Of a DNA stretch of 11,780 nt, positions 1 to 9,265 are shown piece by piece; the stretch's first letter is position 1; each line of letters starts with the position of its first letter. The notes under the pieces were generated by a model. That model saw only the letters and a list, made by a program, of their open reading frames with translations, was not told the origin of the DNA and did no database searches. The translations under genes were made by a program, and so were the position numbers. Source of the DNA: Paraglomus occultum (Eukaryota > Glomeromycota > Glomeromycetes > Paraglomerales > Paraglomeraceae). Location of the stretch: positions 1-11,780 of the forward strand of contig CAJVPJ010001170.1 of NCBI GenBank assembly GCA_910592205.1, read 5' to 3'.

Positions 1-75
1 ATCCAATTGCTTATAGCAAAGAAAAAAAATTCCTTATTTTCTGGTAAAGCAAGCATGAGAGTATCTACCGTCTAA

Positions 76-104
76 GTCTTAAGGCTATAATCCACGTCTT
101 AAGG
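76..104. repeat. Short direct repeat GTCTTAAGG, 20 bp apart
   Basis: The nonamer GTCTTAAGG occurs at 76-84 and again at 96-104, exactly 20 bp apart, about two helical turns. The core CTTAAG is palindromic. The pair lies upstream of the TATA cluster at 277-353, so it could be a paired protein-binding site. That role is inferred only from spacing and position. Confidence 0.4.
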
Positions 105-149
105 TTTGAAGCGTCTTTCACATTGTCGGGCAATGATCGGCGAAAAAAA

Positions 150-185
150 CCCCTCATATACGGACTTTCACATGTGACTTCCCCT
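150..185. promoter_or_regulatory. STRE-like CCCCT pair with CACATGTG palindrome
   Basis: CCCCT occurs at 150-154 and 181-185. This is the core of the stress-response element known from yeast. Between the two sits the perfect 10-bp palindrome TCACATGTGA (168-177), which contains an E-box of the kind bound by bHLH factors. The sites are read directly; their use as regulatory elements is inferred from their grouping just upstream of several TATA boxes. Short motifs like these also occur by chance. Confidence 0.35.
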
Positions 186-276
186 ATGTTTTATTACTAC
201 CCCCCAATAATAGTAATAGTATGTCCAACAAAATTTCGACCGGAGCCGTTATGGACAACTTAATTAATGTGACCGG

Positions 277-353
277 TATATAAAGGAAATTTCATACGTA
301 AAAATCCGTTGGCCGTTATATAAAAACCCGGTATATAAAGAGTAGCTATAAAA
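277..353 (+). promoter_or_regulatory. Cluster of four TATA-box sequences
   Basis: Four good TATA boxes lie in 77 bp: TATATAAAGG at 277-286, TATATAAAAA at 317-326, TATATAAAG at 332-340 and TATAAAA at 347-353. The first three share a preceding CCGG/CCGT-type context, which suggests a small internal duplication. The next ATG able to open more than a few codons is at 446, about 93 bp beyond the last box, a normal distance for a fungal promoter. A five-codon ORF starts at 354, inside the possible leader. Which box is used, and for which transcript, cannot be told. Confidence 0.5.
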
Positions 354-445
354 TGGGTAACCAGAGATAATAACATCGTTACATCCATTAGAAATATTTT
401 TCCCTGAAATAAATTTTACTACTAATCCACGCATCTCAACAAAAG

Positions 446-661
446 ATGCTGTTTGCGATGTGTGTGAATCAAATTCGAATAGCAGAGTATGCCTTGCGCT
501 TACTCAAATATTCACAAACAACCGAAGTATCAGATAGTAATAGTAATTTTGTTTCTCCTGCATATCTCGCAGATATGATTTTAACGACGAAATATACATT
601 TTGTATATCCCTAACTTGTATAAACACCCATGTCCAATTCTATAATATTACCGCATTATAA
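446..661 (+). CDS. Doubtful small ORF after TATA cluster
   Basis: An ATG-initiated frame of 71 codons begins about 93 bp after the last TATA box. The first 50 or so residues have a mixed, plausible composition (for example NQIRIAEYALRLLK). The tail is hydrophobic and cysteine-rich and reads like noncoding sequence. GT dinucleotides near 602 and 617 could be donors for an intron ending at the AG around 702, after which the frame would close within about ten codons. No family is recognised. The minus strand here also carries a moderately open frame, so this may be chance. It is listed because of the promoter-like sequence before it. Confidence 0.18.
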   Translation: MLFAMCVNQIRIAEYALRLLKYSQTTEVSDSNSNFVSPAYLADMILTTKYTFCISLTCINTHVQFYNITAL

Positions 662-1069
662 ACAATAATTTTAAACTTTCAAACTACATACTACACATAA
701 TAGGCAATACTCTTATAACTTTAGCTATTTGATGTATTGTCTTATTTTGGTTAATCCGGAAAAGTTACTCATCGGTTGCATTTTATAGATGGTTTATGTA
801 CGAAAAAACGGGAAACTCCCGAAAAGTAGAATAGATTACAATAGACAAGAGGACTTGTCTGCCATATTCTAACGAGTCAGTAATGGCGAAAAAAAGGGTG
901 TCACATGATTAAGACTACAGTATGATTGACAATGCGATTACACTTTATTATTATTGATCGTTCGCGTTGTCATTATTATAAAACAACTATTACTATAGGT
1001 TTATAAAACGGTTAATATCCATCTAATTTAAGTAAATAACCCTTTATTTAAGAGCGGTATTCTTTGCAG
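662..1069. other. AT-rich spacer with two short hairpins, no gene seen
   Basis: No exon is supported here on either strand. In particular there is no trace of calpain exons 1-4, which should precede the truncated copy at 1070. Two compact inverted repeats are present: CGGGA-AAC-TCCCG at 809-821, and a perfect 7-bp stem AGACAAG/CTTGTCT with a 4-base loop at 843-860. Homology to the intact calpain gene starts at about the splice acceptor ending at 1069. Confidence 0.5.
843..860. repeat. Perfect 7-bp inverted repeat, 4-base loop
   Basis: AGACAAG at 843-849 and its exact reverse complement CTTGTCT at 854-860 flank the loop AGGA. It stands in the noncoding stretch before the calpain pseudogene. 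No function is assigned. Confidence 0.45.
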
Positions 1070-2606
1070 CAAGGCCAATCCGGGAAATGGGATCTGGGCC
1101 CCGCTTTTTGAAAGTGAGTTTGTATTCTCCTGCTCCCGTCACGTCATTGGTTAAGCCAATTCGGTATAGTCTAATTTCTTCGCAGAGGCATTTGCCAAGA
1201 TCAACGGCGGATACGAAGGTGGATATGCAGTACAAGATACTGTATTTATGACATTTCTTTCTCGAAATGTAAATTTAAATAATGACTCCGTAACTTGCCT
1301 TTTAGCGCGCCTGTGGGTTTTGGAGACATATACTATAAGAGTCGCAACTTGCCCAAGTGGGAAAGAAAAGGACGACCTTTGGAAGAATGTTATGACCACC
1401 ATCAAAAAGTCGCGTACCATATGTGCCTGCAGTTGCGGGAGTCAACATCATGTTCCAGTTATGAGACGGTTATGGCGAAGACATTCTGGGCGATCATATG
1501 TACAGTTTTCTTCGCGCTTTCGAGCTTCAGGGTAATCAATTGATCGAGATTCGTAATCCATGGGCAATGACTGAATGGAGGGGTAAGCAAAACCGCTCAT
1601 TACGGTACTTTTTTTGTGGACTGTTTTATGACTCGTGTACGGTTATTTGATCTTGTAGATCGATGGTCAGATACTAGCGACTATTGGGTGTCTTATACTA
1701 AAGCTAATATGATAAGATACCGATAACAGACTCGGAATATTATAATTATTCACTCGTTGACGATGGTTCTTTCTTTATGCCATTTGACGACTTTTTGAAC
1801 GAATACGATTTTATAGAGAGTTGTGAGTATCCATTGGCAGTTGGTGTTATTTAAAACGACCTGGTTGCATTACTTACAGAGATGAGATATATTAACTGAA
1901 TTACTCTTTTATTTCTTTCAAGTCTTACCAGCATTTCGACAGACAATCTTATAGCATCTTGGTGGCATGACAGCTATTAGATTTATCACACGGATAAAGG
2001 AAACATGTCAGACTTGTCGGATGTAAAATTGATCTTCGAGAGTCCTGACGGGAACGTCACAGGCGAGGGAAGGATGAGAAGGGCGCTTATACTATTGTCA
2101 ACGGCAGCTATGATGCGCATCGAAAACAAATTTTTTTAACCAAGCAGTACAAAAGCAATACCCGGTACTATCAATGCAGATATGATAATGATATCTGTCT
2201 ATTCTCTGGGAAATGGGCACCGATGACAAGTTTAGTGCTGGTTATTTCTTTATCAGGCGGACTTCTGTTTCGAAAATCAATTGAAGAAGAGCCCGGATAA
2301 TAGGTTGGATGAGGAATCGAAGGGGATGTGGGGTGGATGTTACTTCGATGCAAACAACAATGCAAAGCTGATGCAAGTCTACATGATTATAAGCGGCAAG
2401 GATCAAACTGTCACTGGCTCTGGCGTAGATGTACATGGTGCGTTTACCATTGATGGACATGTCTCGGATGAGTCGATCGGCTTTACCCAGAATTACGGCA
2501 AACGGGAAGCGGCGTTATAACGGACGCAAGAAAGAAGGCGCGATATATGGAACTTGGGGCACTAAAATTGCCCTGTGATGATACGTTTGTAATATTTTTG
2601 AATTAG
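1070..2606 (+). pseudogene. 5'-truncated calpain-like pseudogene, tandem copy
   Basis: This is a decayed copy of the intact calpain gene at 5402-7819. It matches from exon 5 onward, exon by exon: 1070-1113, 1186-1241, 1306-1582, 1659-1843 and about 1923-2606, with most splice sites preserved. Exons 1-4, which carry the catalytic cysteine, are missing. The active-site His codon (1495-1497) and Asn codon (1555-1557) survive, 20 codons apart as in the intact gene. Damage includes frame changes at about 1345-1375 and 1455-1470; a 9-bp deletion at about 1490 removing the residues before the His; a frame change leading to TAA at 1724-1726; in-frame TAG at 1978-1980; a one-base loss near 2070; a shift near 2212; TGA at about 2278-2280; and a shift near 2505. 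Both C-terminal domain repeats are recognisable, the second best at 2281-2500. A functional product is very unlikely. Confidence 0.92.
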
Positions 2607-2666
2607 AATTGGCGATAAAATGGGTTTATCTTAATGTAGTCATTCCGTCTATTATATGACATATGT

Positions 2667-2685
2667 ATTATTTATTATAAATAAA
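2667..2685 (+). terminator. Polyadenylation region of calpain pseudogene
   Basis: ATTATTTATTATAAATAAA (2667-2685) contains the AATAAA signal at 2680-2685 and is identical over 19 bases to the corresponding site after the intact gene (7880-7898). TGACTGAT follows in both copies. It shows that the duplicated unit included the 3' UTR. Confidence 0.7.
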
Positions 2686-4114
2686 TCATCGTTTGAGTGA
2701 CTGATTGCATATTAATGACAATCCTGCAAATTCTCTCTCGACAGATAAAAAGCGTTGCCTCAGTTGTGATGCTTTTCCCCCAGAATTATTAATTAAGGAA
2801 CGCGTTATAATAAAACTAACTAATTAACATACTTCGAATCCATAGACGCATGTTAATGCTAATCATATTGATAAGACATTGTTGTAGACGTCGACAATGG
2901 TGCATGTATTAACTAGTTTATAAGATATCACAGTGAACATTCCATAATAATAAATGCAAACCTTCGGACCGAGTATTTATGGAGGTTTCCTTAATAGAAA
3001 AGGATTTTTTATTATAATTTTCAGTCAGCTTTCCATAAAAGTTTGACAATAATATTATCAGTTGTGTTATACTACTTTGTTTAGTAAAAATTTTCTTTTC
3101 TTTAGCAAATTAATTTCTCCGAACTATAAATAGCTTTTAAATAGTTGTCTTTGTAATGTCTTGGTTTCTAAACTTTTAGTACTGTATAGTAGATTTAAAA
3201 ATCTCACGAAAAATCTGCAATTACGCAAAAGCTGTACATCATACTCCGTTTATAAAATTTGACTTTCCATTGACTCGCCTAAACGACGAATTATATCAAA
3301 CTCATTAACCAAGTATTTTTTTTAATCTTGTCGGTTTTGTCTTGAATAATGCTTTTTTTTCTCTGATTAAAATTGCAGAGCTAGCCATAGGATAACAAAA
3401 AGAATTTAAGATTAGATAACATCAGCGTTATAAAAAAGAGGAATTGACGACAGATCAATAAGTAACTGTATGAACAAATTTTATAAAAGTTGAGCAGAAA
3501 ATGCTCTCTTGTAAGACATCTTTTGAAAAAAAATGAAGCACTATATTAAATGTGCATGACAGTGTTCGTTACTTGCAATAGGTTGAAGTAAGCATCATGT
3601 CAGTATATAACACGATTGACATATTGTAAATTTACCAAGGAATAAGATTATTATATAATTTAATAGGGTATTGAAACTCGAACTCTGTGATATTTTTATA
3701 TTGAGTTGTAATAGAAAAATTCAAGCTGAGATATATCCGAGTAGGTTACAGTAAGGAAGATTAGATGTAACGATTATTCATCCCAAATGTGTGATTATCG
3801 TGAGTAAATATAAACGCAAAAGATACAGAAACAAATGTGCTTAATAATACCCCTCGCTCCGAAAAAGAAAAAATAAAAACTATTAACCTGCCGTTTAATT
3901 ATTTTTGCATCGATGAAAATATAGATTTATAATTTAGCTAAACTATTGAAAGCAAAGAGGCTTGAAAAAAACAACAGAAAATTTTGACAAAACAAGTATG
4001 AGAATGACGGACGTGATAGATCGGATAACTGATAATTGTGAGTCCACTCAGAAAAAGTTGCCATTCATTCGGATTGCTAATTGTAGTTTGATTGCATGAT
4101 ACACAGAATCATCA

Positions 4115-4136
4115 TATTCATACACGTATATGAATA
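4115..4136. repeat. 8-bp inverted repeat around CACGTA loop
   Basis: TATTCATA (4115-4122) and TATGAATA (4129-4136) are perfect reverse complements separated by six bases. The centre includes CACGTA. This could be a dimeric protein site or a chance AT-rich hairpin; the sequence does not decide. Confidence 0.35.
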
Positions 4137-4403
4137 GACTGCTAACTAAATTTGAAACTTGTTAGGAATAATGACGTTCTTATGTTTGGGTTAATATTAA
4201 TTAGTATTACTTTCAAAATACTAGAAGGATTAATGATGCAATTCAATGTAATGTGAATACGTATAAAAATAATTCGAGTTCATTGTTAGTTTCTTCAAGG
4301 CATTGCATTGTAATCTTTAAAAATTTAGCTCACAAAGCCACAATTTTTATTTATGAATTCAGGTCCCATTAATCGGTAAATAGGACAAAACATTGCAAGT
4401 CAC

Positions 4404-4411
4404 TATAAAAA
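4404..4411 (+). promoter_or_regulatory. TATA-box-like TATAAAAA, with a partner at 8938
   Basis: TATAAAAA lies at 4404-4411 and is preceded by GTCAC and followed 20-30 bases later by CAGCTTT. A similar arrangement, GTCAC, TATAAAT (8938-8944) and CAGCTTT, occurs after the intact calpain gene. It lies about 1 kb before the calpain ATG, so it would serve that gene only with a long or spliced leader. It may instead belong to an unrecognised transcript. The motif is seen; its promoter role is inferred. Confidence 0.25.
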
Positions 4412-5085
4412 CCTACTAACACAAACCTTCAGCTTTCTGATACATAAAAAACAACGACTATCGGCTCAGCCAACTCTCGTAGATTAAAAAACTTGTTCAT
4501 ACGCTGGATGCAAGGATACTTTGACCATAAAGTTTTTCTCAAATACCAGCAACCGTTATAGGAAGTTTCGGTCTTTCACTGCTTGCCTAAGTTTAACGAC
4601 AATATGGACGCCTTTCACATAAAAAATAAATCTCTAGAAACCTTCTGTCGTTTTTGTTATCCTCCTTGCTGCAGCACTAGCTGATGCATGCTGCCACCTT
4701 TGGCTTTTTTTTGTTCTCGCATTCTATTAACTGAATTTTGTTATGTTCACTGACAAGAAATATCGCAAGCCTTTAATATTAAGCCATGGGTTTCTAATTT
4801 CGCGTTAGTCGTACTAGATGTAACTATGGTACGATTATTGAATACACCAATCAGATTTTCGAGGTTTCTGACGATACCAAATTTCTAGGGAAACAAACAA
4901 GATTTTTTATTTGTTAATCACTTTATATGGGTTAGCAGCTTTTCTGTTACATTTCTCAGATGACGATTATCTCCTTGTCGATCTGATTTGTAGAATGTCT
5001 GCGCACTTTACTACACTTGTGTAATATTCATCAATGAATGAATTGGCGCGCTGAGTGGCAATGAAAAACTTGTTAATGCTTGTTA

Positions 5086-5401
5086 TTAACCTATTTTGGT
5101 GACCTCAAAAATAACACATTCCAAAAAGAATGGTAACCGTTGTTGGGTTTCAACCACGAAAGACACGGCATGGATATCCAAGGAAACTCGTGTTTCCAAC
5201 TGCCTCCACCAAATGCAGAAAGAGATATAACAGTTCAATTGCTTCAAAACACCAGTTGTTGAAACGTGGTGTAATATCAAATTCAGCACACTGCCTTCTT
5301 GTTTACAAAAGAGACAGTTTTCGCTCCAGGATCAACTCCAAGCCCTTCTCCTTTTGGTTTACAATCTCTTAACAAGCTTGTGACAGCATTTATCAGAAAA
5401 A
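5086..5401 (+). promoter_or_regulatory. GC-richer leader before calpain start
   Basis: This stretch is clearly richer in G and C than the spacer to its left and runs straight into the calpain ATG. It probably contains the promoter and 5' UTR; no close TATA box is seen. The frame set by 5170 reads like protein in two parts, 5170-5256 and about 5311-5412. TGA and TAA codons interrupt it near 5260-5275, and it ends inside the calpain start region. A weak intron with GT after 5249 and AG ending at 5311 would remove these stops in phase. An upstream ORF, a relic of older coding sequence or an ordinary leader are all possible. Confidence 0.35.
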
Positions 5402-7819
5402 ATGGCTCCAGCATATGAAGTCCTCAAAGCTAAATGGAAAAAGCGACAAGACACAGAGACCGTCGTTTTTGGAGCCACGCGTGACGGAGTCGTCACGAAA
5501 CTTAAACAGTTGGTTCAAACCGTACGTTTACTTTTCTCTCTTTTCTTTTATCAGTTTCACTTTTATTTCAACTTCTCAAACAACCCAGTAATGAATAACA
5601 TGTATGCGGAATTTTATTAGAAAGTTTCTGCGCTAAAGGGAGGCTTGTTTACAGACGAGGAATGGGATATTAGCAAGTATCCCTTGGCTACGCTTTACCA
5701 AAATAACAGGAGCCCCACGCAAGATCCAAATAGTCCGTACCGTTATAATAAAATCCAACGTCTTAGTGTCATTGACCCGCAATCGAAATTCTACGTCAAC
5801 GGAACTGCGCCGGGTGATGTCGCGCAAGGTCGGTTGAGCCATACACGTGTTTTTCCATGTTGCGCATAACTTATTCTCAACGACATTATTATCAAAAAAA
5901 GGTGGGGTTGGCGATTGCTGGTTCCTCGCGGTTCTTGCTGCCGCCGCTGATGTGCCCGGTCTTGTTCAATCCATTGCTGTCGAAGTTAATGAACAAGCCA
6001 AGGTATAGGATTGGAAATTTCCCATCTTGGTTAATAATGTGGGTATTATTATTATTTACTAATAAATCAAATTTTTACATAGATCTATGGTTTTGTATTC
6101 TACAAAAGTGGTTGGGCTGCCACCATAGTTGATGATTACATGTTTTTCTATAGCAATTCGAACTTGGTGTTTAGGTAACTCGAATTAAAACTTGCCGCAT
6201 ATAATTAAAATTGCATTTGGTACATAATTCTCAGCGATCGATTATATTCTTGTAGCAAGGCCGAGCAAAATGAAACCTGGGCCCCGCTTCTTGAAAGTGA
6301 GTTTGCATCTTCTTCCATCACTTTTTTACTAAGCCAATTCAAATAGTCTAATTTCAATAAAATTTTTTCGCAGAGGCGTTTGCCAAAATCAACGGTGACT
6401 ACGAGAGTATTGACGGTGCACCCAATTCGCAAAGAGGTATTCATAACAACTTTCTTCTCGAAATGCAAATTAAACGTAACAAAAATAATCATCTCATGAC
6501 TTGTCTTTTTAGCACTTGTGAGTCTTGGAGGCATAAAATATAAGGATTACCAGCTCGCCCAAGTGAAAAAAGATTCCGCAAAGAAAAACGAACTTTGGAA
6601 TGCATTGCTTGCCACCAAGAATCCCCGTGATACTATATTTGCCTGCGGTCGCGATGAACATCATCCTGTAAGGCCAAATGGTCATGGTGAAGATATTATG
6701 GGCTTGGTCCCTGGTCATGTGTATAGTTTTCTTCGCGCTGTTAATTTTCATGGTAATCAATTGATCGAGATCCGTAATCCATGGGCCGAGACTGAATGGA
6801 ATGGTAAGCATAATTGCTCGCTGCGGCACTTTCTGTGAATTGTTCTAATGACTTTGTAACGTCAATTTCGCTTTGTAGGTCCGTGGTCAGACACTAGCAA
6901 TGAATGGGCACCTTATAAGAAGGACAAGACGATACCAGAATTGAAGTATTCTCTCGCTAATGATGGTTCTTTCTTTATGCCATTTGACAGTTTTTTGAAC
7001 GAATTCGATGAGGTGGAGAGTTGTGAATACCCATTGGCAGCCGGTAAGTGTTATTGAAGGACGACTTGGTAAGGTTTGCTTAATAGGACTTGAAACTGAT
7101 TAAATGGAGTTGCTTTTTTATATGTAGCCAAACATTTCAACAGATCTGCCACTATTTCAACAGAGAGTCTGGTGACATCTTGGTGGTATGGCGACTATGA
7201 TATTTACTACACCGATAGAGTAAACCAGTCAAACTTGTCGGGTGTAAAATTGTTCTTTGAGAGTACGAGCCCTGACGGACCGCTTAACGTCGTCGGCGAG
7301 GGAAGCGATGATATTGGGCCTTATTCCATTCAGGGTACTTATGATAATATATCGAAAGCTATTGCCTTTACCAAGCAGCACATCAATGTCGATGCCAATA
7401 CGGCCTGGCGCTACCAAGGCATTTATAGCGGCGTTCTGTTCTCGGGGACATGGGGTACTGAGGGCAAGCCAAATATGGGTAATTTCTTGATTAAGCAGAA
7501 GTCTGTTATTAAAAGACAATCTGATGAGGGACCTTGGCAAGGATATTACTTTGATGTAGATAACAAAGATGTCATTATGCTAATCTACATGACCGCAAGG
7601 AAAGATCCAAGCGGCGTCGAATTTCTCCATGGCTCTGGTACAGATGAAGTTGAGTTTACCATTGATGGACAAGTCGCAGTTGACAATTCGGTCAGCTTAA
7701 CCAAGAGATATGAGGGTAATACGGTGAAATATAACGGATGGAAGAGTGGAAACGCGATATTTGGAACTTGGGGCGCCGGAGTGCCCAGTGATGGTGATTT
7801 TGTGCTTTGGAAATATTAG
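5402..7819 (+). CDS. Calpain-type cysteine protease with two C-terminal beta-type repeats
   Basis: Nine exons, 5402-5521, 5621-5828, 5902-6002, 6083-6174, 6256-6296, 6374-6436, 6513-6803, 6879-7043 and 7128-7819, join in phase to 590 codons plus TAG. All introns are GT-AG and 73-99 bp. The papain-fold calpain core (about residues 50-345) shows the QGGVGDCWFL active site with Gln109 and Cys115, PGHVYS with His277 and RNPWAETEWNG with Asn297. NETWAPLLEKAFAKINGDYE (179-198) matches fungal calpains. Calpains (family C2) are intracellular proteases making limited cuts in other proteins; calcium dependence here is untested. No EF-hands, signal peptide or membrane segment is seen. Residues 379-485 and 495-589 form two related domains. 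The usual DLTGG motif after the LLEKA region is replaced by ALVSLGG, which is odd. ATG 5402 has A at -3 and an in-frame TGA at 5381-5383 upstream. Confidence 0.93.
7181..7501 (+). repeat. First C-terminal domain repeat of the calpain
   Basis: Residues 379-485 carry the landmarks GEGSDD.G.Y.I.G (417-430), YQG (456-458), GTWG (467-470) and GNFLIK (478-483), in the same order and with similar spacing as the second repeat. The alternating hydrophobic pattern with conserved Gly and Trp suggests a small beta-barrel or beta-sandwich, perhaps lipocalin-like. This replaces the C2-like domain typical of animal calpains. The fold is inferred; the internal repetition is seen directly. Confidence 0.7.
7529..7813 (+). 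repeat. Second C-terminal domain repeat of the calpain
   Basis: Residues 495-589 repeat the pattern of the preceding domain: GSGTDEVEFTIDG (529-541), a KRYEG.TVKYNG stretch ending at 564, GTWG (573-576) and GDFVLWK (583-589). The protein ends one residue after this unit. The pseudogene at 1070-2606 keeps this half best, with GSGVDVHGAFTIDG readable around 2420-2455. This shows the two-repeat layout predates the duplication. Confidence 0.7.
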
Positions 7820-7850
7820 TGTGTTTATTCCCTCTAAGTTACCTATGTAC

Positions 7851-7868
7851 TGTATATGTATATGTATA
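7851..7868 (+). repeat. TGTATA triplicate in calpain 3' UTR
   Basis: Three tandem copies of TGTATA lie 31-49 bp after the stop codon and just before the AATAAA region. TGTA-rich sequence near a poly(A) signal can act as an upstream efficiency element or bind Puf-type proteins. It may also be a plain microsatellite. Confidence 0.4.
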
Positions 7869-7879
7869 TTTATAGTATG

Positions 7880-7898
7880 ATTATTTATTATAAATAAA
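7880..7898 (+). terminator. Polyadenylation region of calpain gene
   Basis: AATAAA at 7893-7898 lies 74 bp after the stop codon. The core TTTATT-ATA-AATAAA is a perfect 6-bp inverted repeat, so it offers an AATAAA signal on both strands. The same 19 bases follow the pseudogene at 2667-2685. Confidence 0.7.
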
Positions 7899-9265
7899 CA
7901 TATTTTTAAATGACTGATAAATGTTTTCAAACACGTCTTTTTATTAAAAAAGCGTCCAAACGTGACGTTGGTAACTAGTGTACAATCCGAATATTTACTC
8001 TTAATAGATAAGAAATGCTGCCTCTTTTTCCTGTAACAATACTTTGTATATAATGAAGTTACGTTAGCATGTTTTGTGCATTTTTATGGATAATAGTTGA
8101 CCAAACATCTCACGACAATGTGCGAAACCTATGCAACGACTATGCGTTATTACTGTTGCGGTTTAATTTTTCAAAACTAGTCATAGTCAAGATGTTAAAC
8201 TATAAATTATTGGCAAATGATATCGAAATGAATGGTGGTATGCTTCATTTGCAAGGTTACGACGTATGTATTGTATCGTATGATTTGAATGTATGATTGA
8301 CATAATACTAGTTATACGTTAAATAATTATGTACTGTTCATATCTGTTCTGTATAATAATATTTTTTCTTTGCTCCAAAGAGGAAATGAAAACGGTTAAC
8401 TTGCTCTATATTTTCGCGTATCAATTCATCGTATCGAGAAGGTTTATATTGGAATTCTACTTCATTGTTTATCAATATTGAAAACGAAGCGACCTGTAAA
8501 GTCCGAAAAAAATAATACTGTATAACAGGAAAGGAAAGAATGATGTGTAAATATTAAGGCGATAAAAAAGAGTATAATTTAGTAGAATGACGCACGCGAT
8601 AAGTACGAATTGTTGCTCATGGCATACCAAAAACGAACAAAGACTACAATCCAGTGGGTAACCGCGTAAATATTACATTGCGATTTGAACACAAACAGTA
8701 AACCTGAAATTTGACCATAACGAACTTTTGACGTCCCGAACTTTTTATCTAATGGATATTACTATCAAGAGAAATTTTTATCCACAACTAACGCCTAGTT
8801 TTAATCTCATGGAAGTAATTATTTAATTAAGAAAACCTGGTTACCTGTCCCGTTTACAACAACGAAGTTAATTCATAGATAATAAAAGATTGCTTTCAAC
8901 TTCAAATAGAGAAAACAATTGAGATTTGTCACTCTGTTATAAATTCCCAGCTTTGTGGGTGACTCGATCTCTGGCATACGAGTTTGACCAACAGATCGTA
9001 AATAATATATCGGATTGTCTACTTTGGCGACAATTTTTCGCGATCTTTCTTCTAACTATTCTTTTTTTCACAAGTCATTGATTGACTCGTAAACCTTTGG
9101 TAAAACGAAAACGAAGGGCAACGGGAACACTTTATTAACGTTGGGAATGTAATGCATATTGACTAATAACGTCTAGGACATGTACAAAAGAATGTTGAAA
9201 CCTTTCAAAAAGAGACTACTACATGTCGCAAATAATAGCACAAAGGACGATAAAAATTTCTAGGG
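7899..9265. other. AT-rich intergenic spacer, probable diverged duplicate
   Basis: No convincing exon is seen. A 75-codon frame at 8069-8296 has the composition of noncoding AT-rich DNA and no recognisable feature. Short matches in the same order tie 8363-9250 to 3845-4880, the spacer before the intact calpain gene. TATAAAT at 8938-8944 is part of one such match. The stretch therefore looks like the second copy of a duplicated calpain-plus-spacer unit. Confidence 0.45.

Larger units (their letters stand above)
2686..5085. other. AT-rich intergenic spacer, no gene seen
   Basis: About 2.4 kb with no convincing exon on either strand and no transposon signature. Homopolymer runs of A and T are frequent. 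Parts of the second half seem to align, in the same order, with the spacer after the intact calpain gene: around 3845 with 8363, 3997 with 8583, 4405 with 8938, 4515 with 9017, 4805 with 9165 and 4875 with 9249. These matches are short and judged by eye. They suggest that the spacer belongs to the same old duplication as the calpain genes. Confidence 0.5.

Noticed and set aside
662-1069. Search for the missing calpain exons 1-4 of the truncated copy
   Set aside because: Nothing resembling the GDCW active-site exon or the IVDD exon was found here or further left.
1044-1420. Minus-strand frames over the start of the calpain copy
   Set aside because: They are antisense shadows of the recognisable calpain exons 5-7 and have no independent support.
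8069-8296. 75-codon plus-strand frame
   Set aside because: No family resemblance, no splice or promoter support, composition of AT-rich noncoding DNA, and it lies in the spacer that appears duplicated.
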